Source of the DNA: an uncultured Ignavibacteria bacterium
Lineage (GTDB): Bacteria; Bacteroidota; Ignavibacteria; SZUA-365
DNA length: 64,000 bases
Direction of reading: 5' to 3'
NCBI GenBank assembly: GCA_913061095.1
Contig: CAJXVM010000011.1
Span: 62,001-126,000 of the forward strand
Below are positions 1 through 8,898 of the stretch, piece after piece. Under the pieces are notes generated by a model. It did not search any database. It was not told the DNA's origin and saw only the letters and a list, made by a program, of their open reading frames with translations. The position numbers and the translations under genes were made by a program. Every line of letters begins with the position of its first letter. Position 1 is the stretch's first letter.

Positions 1-180
1 AGAGAACTACTGAAATACAAGACAGGGTACAAGACTTGAGACGGAGAATGAACATGATAATCTCCTTCTGTAATCCAGGCAATGACGCAATAGTCCCACC
101 GCTGCTGCGATGGAGTTTCCGGGCTGATCGCTGTAATCGGAAATGGACACCAAATATTACGAAAATTCTCTCCAGAAAGG

Positions 181-261
181 CAATGCGTAGTTCCACCCAT
201 TTTGGGTGCGTGCGGCACACACGCACCTCTGTCAATGAAAAATGGGTGGAACTACGTATTG
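181..261. repeat. Long nested inverted repeat upstream of receiver gene
   Basis: Two 23-base arms (181-203 and 239-261) are reverse complements except for one G/T position; the inner 18 bases of each arm (186-203, 239-256) match perfectly. Between them lies a second 8-bp hairpin (205-212 with 220-227, 7-base loop). The structure could form a large cruciform. It covers the farthest-upstream possible start of the receiver ORF (TTG at 202), which argues against that start. No T-run follows, so it is not an obvious terminator. It may be a small non-autonomous mobile element or REP-like repeat. Bases 1-180 hold no convincing gene. Confidence 0.75.
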
Positions 262-318
262 AATCCATTCGAAACCATGCGTTCCTTTCTGCTGACAACG
301 CACAACCCGGACAACGTC

Positions 319-693
319 ATGCGCATTCTCATCGTCGACGATCAGCCGAAAGTCCGTGCAATGCTGCGCGCGCTGCTGGCTGGCATGGATCTCGAGTTCG
401 ATGAGGCATCAAATGGATCGGAGGCTGTCGAGCGATATGCCTGCGTGTCCAGTGATCTCGTACTCATGGATGTGCGCATGCCGGTGCTGGATGGCATCGC
501 AGCCACCAGACGCATCCTGGCATCGGATACCGGCGCGCATATCGTCGTGGTTACGGATTATGACGACGAGGACTGCAGGCGCGAGGCCATGGCGGCCGGG
601 AGCAGGGCTTTTTTCTGGAAAGGGGATCCCATGGCCCTCCGTGCCTATGTCCGGCAGCTTGCCGCAGACGGATTCCCTGACTCGATCAACTGA
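319..693 (+). CDS. Stand-alone response regulator receiver domain protein
   Basis: A 124-residue single-domain receiver of the CheY type, probably relaying phosphate from a histidine kinase. The start is placed at ATG 319 because the receiver fold begins directly there (MRILIVDD). The frame is open further upstream (ATG 277, TTG 202), but that stretch encodes nothing domain-like and overlaps an inverted repeat. Visible signature residues are the acidic pair D7-D8, phospho-acceptor D51 in LMDVRMP, switch threonine T79 in VVVTD, and K101 in FFWKGD. There is no output domain. A TPR histidine kinase with its own NarL-type regulator lies 2.5 kb downstream, so its partner kinase cannot be assigned from position alone. 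No good ribosome binding site is visible before either ATG. Confidence 0.85.
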   Translation: MRILIVDDQPKVRAMLRALLAGMDLEFDEASNGSEAVERYACVSSDLVLMDVRMPVLDGIAATRRILASDTGAHIVVVTDYDDEDCRREAMAAGSRAFFWKGDPMALRAYVRQLAADGFPDSIN

Positions 694-758
694 ACAGGAC
701 ATACGACGCATATCTCCAGAATACATGAAATCTCTTCACAGACTATCGAGGTAACAAA

Positions 759-3104
759 ATGAAACAGGTATTGTTGTTTTCACTTCTGACTGCATGTTCA
801 CTATTGATGGCGAGGGGACTCGAAGCACAGAGTCTGAGGATGATTACTGATGTCTATCCGGCCAGCACGGCCAATGATCTCACCGTCTGGTCCCGCACGG
901 TCTTCGACAGCAAGATTTTTTTCGCGGGGAATGATGGCGGTTCCGCAAAGCTGTACACGATGGATGCGAGTGGCGCAAACGGTTTTCTCCCCCAGCTTAC
1001 ACTGACTCCCGGCGCGTCATTGAACCACAAGCTGCACAATGCCGGGAATTACCTGGTGTTCTGGGGAGATGACGGCAAGAAGGGCGCGGAGCCATGGAGC
1101 AGCGACGGGACGGCAGGCGGCTCCGTCATGCTCGCAAATCTCGATAAAAAAGACGGTTCGCAGCTCTTCCATTCCATCGTCAGTATCGGTTCACAGACAT
1201 ATTTCGGATGCTTCGAGTCGTACAGCACCCTGCCTCTGAAAAGTGATCTGGGACTATATGAGACTGACGGGACGCCGCAGGGAACGAATGAGATATTCGA
1301 TGACCTGTACGTCAACAAGCTCATCGGTCTGAACGGGCAGCTTGTCATCGACGGATCGGACAACACCTCCGTCGGACGCGAGCTCTGGCTCTATGATGGC
1401 AGTACCGTCACCCCGATCGGCGTCCTCTCTCCTGGATCGGTCGCCGGTGATGACGATTTCCCGTATGCGCAGTGGTACAGCCGGCATGTCTACAAAAGAC
1501 ATGAACCCGTCGCCGCCGCGAACTGTGCATTCTTCAATACATGGAGCGACGGCGAGGGTAATGAGCTCTGGTGCACCGACGGAAACGCGCTGCGTCAGAT
1601 CACCGGAATCGGCAATGGAACATACTCCACGTATCCGGTTCAGATGACCGTGATGGATGGTACGCTGTACTTCGTCGGATTGGACGCCATGCATGGCGCC
1701 GAACTCTGGAGTTTCCCTCTCGGAGATCCAATGAATGCCGGCACTGCCTCGATTGTGCAGGATCTTACGGGCGATGCCACGCGCTCTGAGCCCTGCTGGC
1801 TCACGGTGTATAACGGCGAGCTGTACTTCAGTGCATACACCGAGACGACCGGCAGGGAGCTGTTCCGATATGACGGTTCATCCATCACACTCGTCGCCGA
1901 CATCAATCCCGGTCCGGCAAGTTCGAATCCCAAGTATGCTCCGGATGAGGTAAGCCCTTTCTGGTTCGAAATGTGGGAAGATGACCCGAGCGGGCTTTCC
2001 CTTACTGTATTCAATGGCAAACTTTTCTTCGCGGCGGACGACGGCATGAACGGTATTGAGCTCTGGTCCTATGACGGAACGTCGGCAAATCTCGAATGGG
2101 ATGTTCATGCAGGTGCCGGCAGTTCCGATCCGCGCTTTCTCACAGTACTCAACGGCAAGCTCTATTTCACCGCATACACGCCGCAGTACGGACGCGCGTG
2201 GTACGAGTTCGATCCCGGCGGCAGCAGTGTCAACGAGCCGCCGGTGGCAACGGCTTCGACGACTTCCATTTCCGGCCTGACGGTGGTGTTCAGTTCGTCC
2301 GGATCCTACGATTCGGATGGGACAATCGTCAGCTATTCCTGGGATTTTGGTGACGGCACAGGATCCTCGACGCAGGCGAATCCCGTTTATACCTATGGCA
2401 CGGCGGGAACATACACGGCCACATTGACCGTGACCGACAACGGCAGTGCGACGGGAACGGACGTGGTGACAATCACGGTAAGCACGCCCCAGAGCGGCAC
2501 CATGTATATCGCATCACAATCCGTCACGCGCGTCTATCTGCCGGGAAACAAGATCGCGGCAGAAGACCTCGTCGTGATCAGGGAGTATCCGGGAGGACAA
2601 CCGGTGGAGGGTGCGGTCGTGACAGCGTCCTACTACTCTGCGTCGACGGGAACGACCTCCGGCACGACCAATGCGAGCGGAGAAGTGACACTGACGAGTT
2701 CATGGGACCGAAATCCCAATGGATCCTGGTGCTTCGATATCACGGATGTGCAGAAATCAGGGTATACGTATGACGAAAGCAAAAACTCCGTCGCGACGGT
2801 GGCCTGTGAGGCCTCTCCGAAGAGAGGCGCCATGCATCCCGCCTCCTGTCTCCTCTATGAGAACTACCCGAATCCATTCCGTCACTCGACGAGCATCGCG
2901 TTCCGGCTCAGTATGGAGGGCAGGATACGTGTCATCGTTACAGATCTCCTCGGTCGCGAGATTGCCCGTCCGGCAGATGGGATTTTCAGGAAAGGCACAC
3001 ATACATTGATGTTCGACGCGACATCACTCCCGTCGGGAATGTATCTCTATCGTCTCGAGACGGAGGCGGAGACCCTCCAGCGCCACATGGTTCTACTGCG
3101 GTAG
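759..3104 (+). CDS. T9SS-exported surface protein: ELWxxDGT repeats, PKD domain, sorting domain
   Basis: A 781-residue exported protein. Residues 1-24 form a signal peptide ending GLEAQ. The first half has repeated ELW-x-x-DGT-type motifs (ELWLYDG, ELWCTDG, ELWSYDGT, ELFRYDG, EPWSSDGT), a known repeat that probably folds as a beta-propeller. A PKD domain follows at about residues 490-576 (SYDSDGTIVSYSWDFGDG), then an Ig-like region with an EGAVVTASYYS stretch. The last 85 residues are a type A T9SS (Por) sorting domain: ENYPNPF followed by a beta-sandwich ending PSGMYLYRLE..MVLLR. It should be moved through the outer membrane by the type IX system, then cleaved and anchored or released. Ligand unknown. 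A hairpin terminator follows the stop codon. Confidence 0.9.
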   Translation: MKQVLLFSLLTACSLLMARGLEAQSLRMITDVYPASTANDLTVWSRTVFDSKIFFAGNDGGSAKLYTMDASGANGFLPQLTLTPGASLNHKLHNAGNYLVFWGDDGKKGAEPWSSDGTAGGSVMLANLDKKDGSQLFHSIVSIGSQTYFGCFESYSTLPLKSDLGLYETDGTPQGTNEIFDDLYVNKLIGLNGQLVIDGSDNTSVGRELWLYDGSTVTPIGVLSPGSVAGDDDFPYAQWYSRHVYKRHEPVAAANCAFFNTWSDGEGNELWCTDGNALRQITGIGNGTYSTYPVQMTVMDGTLYFVGLDAMHGAELWSFPLGDPMNAGTASIVQDLTGDATRSEPCWLTVYNGELYFSAYTETTGRELFRYDGSSITLVADINPGPASSNPKYAPDEVSPFWFEMWEDDPSGLSLTVFNGKLFFAADDGMNGIELWSYDGTSANLEWDVHAGAGSSDPRFLTVLNGKLYFTAYTPQYGRAWYEFDPGGSSVNEPPVATASTTSISGLTVVFSSSGSYDSDGTIVSYSWDFGDGTGSSTQANPVYTYGTAGTYTATLTVTDNGSATGTDVVTITVSTPQSGTMYIASQSVTRVYLPGNKIAAEDLVVIREYPGGQPVEGAVVTASYYSASTGTTSGTTNASGEVTLTSSWDRNPNGSWCFDITDVQKSGYTYDESKNSVATVACEASPKRGAMHPASCLLYENYPNPFRHSTSIAFRLSMEGRIRVIVTDLLGREIARPADGIFRKGTHTLMFDATSLPSGMYLYRLETEAETLQRHMVLLR

Positions 3105-3119
3105 ATCCATCCGATTCCG

Positions 3120-3150
3120 GCGGACAGGTTTCGCGATGAAGCCTGTCCGC
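3120..3150 (+). terminator. Hairpin terminator after T9SS protein gene
   Basis: A 12-bp stem (3120-3131 with 3139-3150, one G-T pair) and a 7-base loop lie 16 bases after the stop codon. The following sequence is T-rich but has no clean T-run, so termination strength is uncertain. Confidence 0.5.
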
Positions 3151-3156
3151 TATTGT

Positions 3157-3185
3157 TGGATATTTTCATCGCTTATACTTATTAT
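3157..3185 (+). promoter_or_regulatory. Possible promoter for the TPR histidine kinase operon
   Basis: TTGGAT (3157-3162) and TATTAT (3180-3185) are separated by 17 bases in an AT-rich stretch about 45 bases before the kinase start at 3231. This resembles a housekeeping -35/-10 pair, although FCB-group promoters can differ. Confidence 0.35.
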
Positions 3186-3230
3186 ATATGGAATTCCAGA
3201 ACATTCTCCTATCGAAACGGACAATGTGTC

Positions 3231-5996
3231 ATGAAACCACGGCACGCACTCACCGCGCTCCTGTGCGCCGCAATCGTATGCGGTGTATGCAGTGCCTTGC
3301 AGGCGCAGCAAAAGGAAATCGATCGATTGAACGTCGATCTGGAAAACACGAAAGAGGATACGGCCAAGGTCAACCTCCTGAACGCACTCGCAATGGCCTA
3401 CGTGAACCGGGATGCGGACACGGCCTCCTCGTATGCGCATCGGGCGCAGAAACTGGCGGAAGCGATCGACTACCCACAGGGCATTGCACGAAGCCTCAAT
3501 CATCTCGGCCTCCTTCGCTCACGGCAGGGAGCAGCAGCGGAAGCACTTGCACTATACAGGCAAAGCCTCGCGCTATCTGTCGACCGTGGAGAAAAGAATG
3601 ATATCGCAGTGTCCCATTCCCGCATCGCGACGGTGTACACGGAACAGGGCAGATATGCAAAAGCGACGGAGCATTACACGAGCAGCCTAAGGATTTGGAA
3701 GGACCTTGGCAAGCAGCGAAGTATCGCAAACTGCCTGAACAACCTGGGTAACATCAACTACTTAACGCACTCACCGCGAAAGGCGGAGAAATATTACCGA
3801 CAGAGCCTCCGCATATTTGAGGAACTGAATGACTTACCTGGCCTTTCTGTTACCCATGGCAGTCTCGGAATTCTTACCCAGCATTTTGGTCGAACCGAGG
3901 AAGCCATTAAACATTTCCGGGAGAGTCTTCGGATTTCCGAGATGCTGGGCGATCAGCACAGAAGAGCTAAGAATCTCTTAAATATCGGCGTTCTGCTTGA
4001 TCGGTCCGGATCTCTTGCGGAATCCCTCAAGCGCTATCAGGAAAGTCTGCATATATATGAGAATCTTGGGAACAAACGTGCTGCAGTGCTGTGCCGTATG
4101 AACATAGGTGCGGTACTGCAGAAACAGGGGCGATATGCAATGGCTCTCGATCATTTCATGCAAAGTCTCGACATTATGCAATCCCTGGGAGACAGACCGA
4201 GTATTGCCATGTGTTACTGGAATATTGGAGTTATTTTTGGTCACAAGGGGAAGCATACCGAGGCACTCAGGCACTTCCAGAAATCCCGATCGATGTACGA
4301 GGAAATTGAGGACAAACGTGGAATGGCCCGGTCCCTGCTGAAAATTGCGGAAATGAACCGCAAACTGCGCAAATCACCGGAAGTCGTACTGAAATCCCTT
4401 CAGAGCTGCCTCAACATCTTCGAGGAACTCGAAAATCAGAGCGGCATTGCTGATGTCACGCATGAAATTGGTATCCTTTATCGCGAATGTGGGATGTACT
4501 GGGAGGCAATTCCCTATCACGAGCGCAGCATCAAGTTAATGAACGAGCTCGGTGAGAGGGAGAAACTCGCGTACGCACTGTGTGATCTCGGCTGGGACTA
4601 CCACTTTCTCGGCGATTATTCCACGGCACTTGCGAAAATGGAACAGGGGCTGGAACTCGCCGAAGAACTGCATGCCACCGAAGCCACTTCCTGCGTTCTC
4701 AGTCGTGTGCACAAGCTGTACGCAGAGTCCGGTGATTTCCAGCGAGCATATGAGTATCATCAACGCCGAATTCGCCACCGTGACAGTATCCGGACAACTC
4801 AGGAAAAACTGCAGCTGCGCGAACTCATGGAAAAATATGAGTCCGAACAACGACAGCGCGAGATCGAACGGCTGGAAAAGGAAAAAGCCCTTCAATCCCT
4901 CGAACTGCTTCAGAGGAGCGAAGCCCTCCGACGCGCGCAGCAGGAGACGGAAATTCATCATCTCGAATCCCGGATGGCCGCCGCACAACTGCAGAGCAAG
5001 GAAGCCGAGGGATTGCGGCAGCAACAGCAGATCGATTTACTGGAAAAGGATCGCAAACTGCAGGCTGCCAGTCTCGAGCAGGAAACACTGCTGCGCAACG
5101 CGCTTATCGGCACTGCCCTGCTCCTGCTGATAATAGGTCTGCTTGTATTCCGGCGCATGCGCGATCGTCGACGGACCATGGAGTTGAAAGCACAGGTGGC
5201 GGAGACACACGCGCAGACAGCGGATATGGAGAAACTTCGCATTCAGGCCGAAGCCGAGCGAAAGGAGAAAGAATCACAGCGCATGTTTGCGAGAGGATTA
5301 CTCGAAGCACAGGAAGCGGAGCGAAAGCGTCTGGCCGGCGAGCTGCATGACAGCCTCGGACAGGATCTCATCGTCGTGAAAAACCGGCTCCTGCTTCTTC
5401 GGGAGACAGCGCCGGTCGACGGGGATCTCGATGAGGCCATCGCGGGAGTGGGGGAAACGCTCGAGGACGTGCGCCGGCTCTCGCGCGACCTTCGTCCCTA
5501 TCAGCTCGATCGCTACGGCATCGGCAAAGCCCTGCACGCACTCATCGATCGCGCCGATGAATCATCTCGTGTACGTTTCACGGCTGAAATTGACGAGGTG
5601 GACGGCATCTGGAGCAAGGATACGGAGGTCTGCATCTATCGTATCGTTCAGGAGGGGATCAGCAACATCCTTAAACATGCGCAGGCGGAACATGCCCACA
5701 TCCGACTGCTGATGCGTGACGACGGAATCTCCCTGTTGATGGAAGACAATGGTACAGGTCTCCCGAAGGCACTTATCGATGGGTCGCTTCCAACAGGATT
5801 CGGTCTCAAGGGGATGGCCGAGAGATCGGAAATCCTCGGTGGCGAAATGAACATTACGTCCTCTCCCGGAAACGGCACAAGGATTGAAATGCGTTTACCG
5901 CTTCCTGTCACCGCCACAGAGACGACACATGAGGATGGAAATGTCACGTCTTCATCCGAGGCATCCACCACAACGGCACCGTTGGAACAAGCATGA
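3231..5996 (+). CDS. TPR-domain sensor histidine kinase (NarX/HisKA_3 type)
   Basis: A 921-residue membrane sensor kinase. The start at ATG 3231 gives a clean signal peptide (MKPRHALTALLCAAIVCG...LQA). About a dozen TPR units of the NLG/NIG..YxxALxHxxxSL type run from residue 35 to about 530, then a long Glu/Arg-rich coiled coil to about 620. One membrane helix follows (about 624-643, ALIGTALLLLIIGLLVF). The TPRs therefore probably lie outside the inner membrane, an unusual sensor. The cytoplasmic part has a HisKA_3 box with phospho-acceptor H706 (ELHDSLGQ) and an HATPase_c domain (N box NILKHA, then DNGTG and GFGLKGM). It overlaps the downstream response regulator gene by 4 bases, so the two form a two-component pair. 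The signal is unknown, possibly a protein or peptide. Confidence 0.93.
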   Translation: MKPRHALTALLCAAIVCGVCSALQAQQKEIDRLNVDLENTKEDTAKVNLLNALAMAYVNRDADTASSYAHRAQKLAEAIDYPQGIARSLNHLGLLRSRQGAAAEALALYRQSLALSVDRGEKNDIAVSHSRIATVYTEQGRYAKATEHYTSSLRIWKDLGKQRSIANCLNNLGNINYLTHSPRKAEKYYRQSLRIFEELNDLPGLSVTHGSLGILTQHFGRTEEAIKHFRESLRISEMLGDQHRRAKNLLNIGVLLDRSGSLAESLKRYQESLHIYENLGNKRAAVLCRMNIGAVLQKQGRYAMALDHFMQSLDIMQSLGDRPSIAMCYWNIGVIFGHKGKHTEALRHFQKSRSMYEEIEDKRGMARSLLKIAEMNRKLRKSPEVVLKSLQSCLNIFEELENQSGIADVTHEIGILYRECGMYWEAIPYHERSIKLMNELGEREKLAYALCDLGWDYHFLGDYSTALAKMEQGLELAEELHATEATSCVLSRVHKLYAESGDFQRAYEYHQRRIRHRDSIRTTQEKLQLRELMEKYESEQRQREIERLEKEKALQSLELLQRSEALRRAQQETEIHHLESRMAAAQLQSKEAEGLRQQQQIDLLEKDRKLQAASLEQETLLRNALIGTALLLLIIGLLVFRRMRDRRRTMELKAQVAETHAQTADMEKLRIQAEAERKEKESQRMFARGLLEAQEAERKRLAGELHDSLGQDLIVVKNRLLLLRETAPVDGDLDEAIAGVGETLEDVRRLSRDLRPYQLDRYGIGKALHALIDRADESSRVRFTAEIDEVDGIWSKDTEVCIYRIVQEGISNILKHAQAEHAHIRLLMRDDGISLLMEDNGTGLPKALIDGSLPTGFGLKGMAERSEILGGEMNITSSPGNGTRIEMRLPLPVTATETTHEDGNVTSSSEASTTTAPLEQA

Positions 5997-6646
5997 GTGA
6001 CCCTCTCACCATCCTGATCGCGGATGATCACCCCGTCTTCCGCACGGGACTGCGGCAGATTATCGTGCGTGATTCGACGCTGCGTGTGGTCGGCGAGGCG
6101 GCCGACGGAAACGAAGCGCTCGAGGCGATTCGTTCTCTGAAACCGGCGATCACGCTGCTTGATCTGCACATGCCCAACATGGGGGGACTCGACGTCGCCG
6201 CGACGGTGAACCGCGAACGCCTTCCGGTCACCCTGCTCGTCCTGACCATGTATGACGACGAAGACATGTTCAACGAGGCCATGGAATACGGCGTGCGGGG
6301 GTATATTCTCAAAGACAGCGCCGCGCTGGATATCGTACGTGGTATCCACGCTGTCGCTGAGGGGGCATTTTACATCAGTCCCGCCCTCTCCGCCGGCACG
6401 GCAAGAGAGAATCACGAGGATGAATCGGGTTTCGAGCAGCGCCTGCACCTGGATGCACTCACACTCGCCGAACGGCGTATTCTCCACCTCATCGGGGAGA
6501 GCAACAAATCGACGGAGATCGCGGAAACGCTTTCCGTCAGTGTTCGGACCGTCGAGCGGCATCGTGAAAACATCTGCCACAAGCTGGGGCTCTCGGGTGC
6601 TTACGCCCTGCTGCGGTTTGCGCTCGAGCACAGAGCGGTGATTTAA
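5993..6646 (+). CDS. NarL/FixJ-family response regulator
   Basis: A 217-residue transcription factor, surely the partner of the upstream TPR kinase because its ATG overlaps the kinase stop (ATGA). The receiver domain carries D11-D12, phospho-acceptor D57 (LLDLHMP), T85 and K107. A linker leads to a LuxR-type helix-turn-helix at about residues 152-215 (LTLAERRILHLIGESNKS, then SVRTVERHRENICHKLGL). Phosphorylation is expected to cause dimerisation and DNA binding. Target genes cannot be read from the sequence; the T9SS protein gene upstream is one candidate by proximity. Confidence 0.95.
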   Translation: MSDPLTILIADDHPVFRTGLRQIIVRDSTLRVVGEAADGNEALEAIRSLKPAITLLDLHMPNMGGLDVAATVNRERLPVTLLVLTMYDDEDMFNEAMEYGVRGYILKDSAALDIVRGIHAVAEGAFYISPALSAGTARENHEDESGFEQRLHLDALTLAERRILHLIGESNKSTEIAETLSVSVRTVERHRENICHKLGLSGAYALLRFALEHRAVI

Positions 6647-6905
6647 TTTCGCATGAAAATGACGGACCATTCCGCGCACGGCGTGCCAGCCGACAGCGTG
6701 AAAACGAGCACCGTAGCCGTGTGCATGGATTGCCCGTGCGTGCGCGTGGCGGGCGCATCCTCGGCTGCGATTCCGGAACGGATTGAGATTTTTCCCGTCC
6801 CCGTTCGTGAAGAGGCGACCGTGCTGCTGAGATGGTGTCACCACGCGTGGGATGACATTTCCGGTATTGCGGTAGAACCGCCCGAAGATGCCGCATCCGA
6901 CGGGA
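6647..6905. other. Intergenic stretch with a doubtful small ORF
   Basis: A 100-codon frame (6653-6955, plus strand) starts 6 bases after the regulator stop. It has no recognisable fold, is Cys/His-scattered, and its 3' part overlaps the convergent gene on the other strand. A short stretch, IEIFPVPVREEATVLL, faintly resembles the start of a T9SS sorting domain, so it could be a relic. I do not call it a gene. Confidence 0.3.
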
Positions 6906-7391
6906 TTACGGAAGTAATTCTTCAGGGGAGACTGCGTCGAAGGGTTTCTGGCTGAAGGATTCCTCCAGGCGAACGATCCTGTCATCGATATCCCTGTAGA
7001 GCGGAGGTGCCTGGAGCGGCTCGCCGCCGTACTTTTGAAGTTCTTCTCTCAGAAATCCGATGTATGCCAGCCCGATCGCTTTGAGCTTGCGCAGCATGCC
7101 GTGCTTCATATCGCCGAGCTGGATCTCATTCTGGTCCGCGGCTGTCCGCAGGAGTTCATCAAAAAACTGCCGGAACTTCCCCGTCCATTTGTACGTGTGA
7201 CGATACACTTCAAGCTGCGAGCTGTCGGCCGCGAGCCACGACAGCTCGGGATGATCTTCAACAAGGTTCATCTTGATCCGCAGGCGTTTTTCCTCATGGC
7301 GCAGCGCCTTATGGAGAAACTCGGCCACCGGGATCCCGAGGTGGATGTCTCTGTGAACATGGTCTTCCGCGAACTCGTTTTCCAATCGCAT
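6906..7391 (-). CDS. Hypothetical protein, charged alpha-helical
   Basis: A 161-residue protein I do not recognise. It is rich in Lys, Glu, Arg and Leu with a helical pattern throughout (for example KLKAIGLAYIGFLREELQKY), has no signal peptide or membrane segment, and is probably cytoplasmic. The amino-acid composition is protein-like and clearly better than the overlapping plus-strand frame. The start is the first ATG of the frame; no convincing ribosome binding site precedes it. It converges with the response regulator gene, with about 260 bases between the stop codons. It may belong to the edge of the AT-rich accessory island to its right. Confidence 0.6.
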   Translation of the reverse strand: MRLENEFAEDHVHRDIHLGIPVAEFLHKALRHEEKRLRIKMNLVEDHPELSWLAADSSQLEVYRHTYKWTGKFRQFFDELLRTAADQNEIQLGDMKHGMLRKLKAIGLAYIGFLREELQKYGGEPLQAPPLYRDIDDRIVRLEESFSQKPFDAVSPEELLP

Positions 7392-7599
7392 GGCAGCATC
7401 TGGTGTTTATGGGACATGTCAGCGCATGAAGAATCCCGGCCGGTGCCGGGAGTGCACAATAAGATACAGCAATCACCAACACGATCGTAGCCCGGTCACC
7501 AGGATTCCACCTGACTGGCCTGCATCACGGAAACGCTCATGGCGCGCCGATCCTGCCCTCCCCTGGGGTGCACTGCTGCTGCAGGCGTTCCATCCCCGT

Positions 7600-7709
7600 G
7601 CGGTAAAAAAACGGCGCGAAGCATCCACGGGAAACTCTGTCTTGGTACACTGCCAGGGCGGAGTCAGTCCAAGGGCGACGGTAAACAGGGCTTCGGTAGG
7701 AGAAGTCAT
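7600..7709 (-). pseudogene. Possible relic of an ISL3-type transposase N-terminus
   Basis: The minus-strand frame from 7709 begins MTSPTEALFTVALGLTPPWQ and continues KTEFPVDASRR. This resembles the first 30 residues of ISL3-family transposases (ALGLxxPWxVxxxxFDxxAKRL) from memory; then the similarity dissolves. The rest of the 7392-7820 gap shows no convincing gene in any frame, and I see no terminal repeats. It marks the left side of the AT-rich island. A chance match is possible. Confidence 0.25.
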
Positions 7710-7820
7710 CGGTGTTCAGGTGCTGTGAAACATCTCCTGAACCTACAGAAATCAGCGGTATCACGCTATGCGTACCCACTCAAAACAGCGAAGAGCAATA
7801 TTTTTCATACCTACCTCCAA

Positions 7821-8898
7821 TTATTTAAGGATTCCGTGAATCACTATTGTTCTTTGGATAGTATCATTCAGTATGCCAATAATAAACACCTCATCCTTGA
7901 ATACACGAATGTTCGTAATGAAATATGCCGGATTTGATATCTCCTTAATATTCCACCAATCAGTTCCGTTATAATGGTACACGTTCCCCATTGCCGTTCC
8001 CATGAATACATCATTCATTGTTCTTCCATCAACAGCTCTGGTATTTGCGTCGTCAGGGGTTGAGAACCAGAATTCGCGCTCATTGCCATTCATACGAAAT
8101 ATGTTATAACCGAGAATATATATATTTATCCGGCCCTACCCACATTCTCCCACCCCATTCCCTATTATTTGTCGAGGAGTCTATTATAGACCAATTATTT
8201 ATCCCGCCTCTATAAAGATAATATGTAGTTCCTCCCGCATCATGTGACAAATATGTCATAAATACGGTTTCACCTTCTCGATCGACCGCAATATCTATTC
8301 CACCGTAGACATCTTTATGACCATATGCAGATGTAATTGGGATACTATCTTGTTCCCACTTGTTGTGACTGAAGTGCGCCACATACCCTTTTTCTCCACC
8401 TATCCAAGCATCATTTATTGACGTACTATAGACAGAGGTTATCTCTTTGGGCAGTTGAAGATTGTGCCAGGTCCATTTCCCTTTTTCATAGGAGACTACT
8501 AGGTCTCTTGCACCGCGCCGTGCAGGCGATATAAGCGAGCCAACTGCCCAGAAGCTACCATCCCTATTATCATAAATCCGTCGCGGAACTCCAACTGAGG
8601 GCAATCGTGCCTCATCATGAAATGGATAAGGCATCCATGTTTCGCCATCATAGTGCCAAAAATATCCATATTGCCCACCCGAACAATATCCTGCAATGAA
8701 GACATTATCTGTACCCCTAGCCGCGATCTCGGACATTAATGTCTGTCTCGCATCTTGATATTGAATTGTATCAACATTCCATATGTAATCCCTTCTACCT
8801 GGAGGGTCCGGTTCAACTATTTCGCTCTCACTGCAACTGATTAGGCCAAGCACGAGAATAACTATGTTTGTCCGAAGTAATGGATGACGAGACCCCAT
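7821..8898 (-). pseudogene. Frameshifted lipoprotein gene in AT-rich island
   Basis: An ATG at 8898 opens a lipoprotein signal peptide (MGSRHPLLRTNIVILVLGL, lipobox ISC). The protein has repeated short motifs such as FWHYDGETWMPY, VSYEKGKWTW and NVYHYNGTDWWNI, the style of a beta-propeller surface protein. The frame stops at 8104, but homologous-looking text continues in another frame to a stop at 7821. The switch lies at a run of five AT units (8116-8125). Removing or adding bases there would restore one protein of about 350 residues. It is either a decayed gene, a phase-variable gene, or a sequence error in the dinucleotide run. The region is much more AT-rich than its surroundings. Confidence 0.55.

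Noticed and set aside
6653-6955. Small ORF with a sorting-domain-like IEIFPVPVREEATVLL stretch
   Set aside because: Too short and weak; composition is not protein-like and it overlaps a better gene on the other strand.
7035-7490. Plus-strand frame of 151 codons
   Set aside because: It opposes the more protein-like 161-residue minus-strand ORF (6906-7391).
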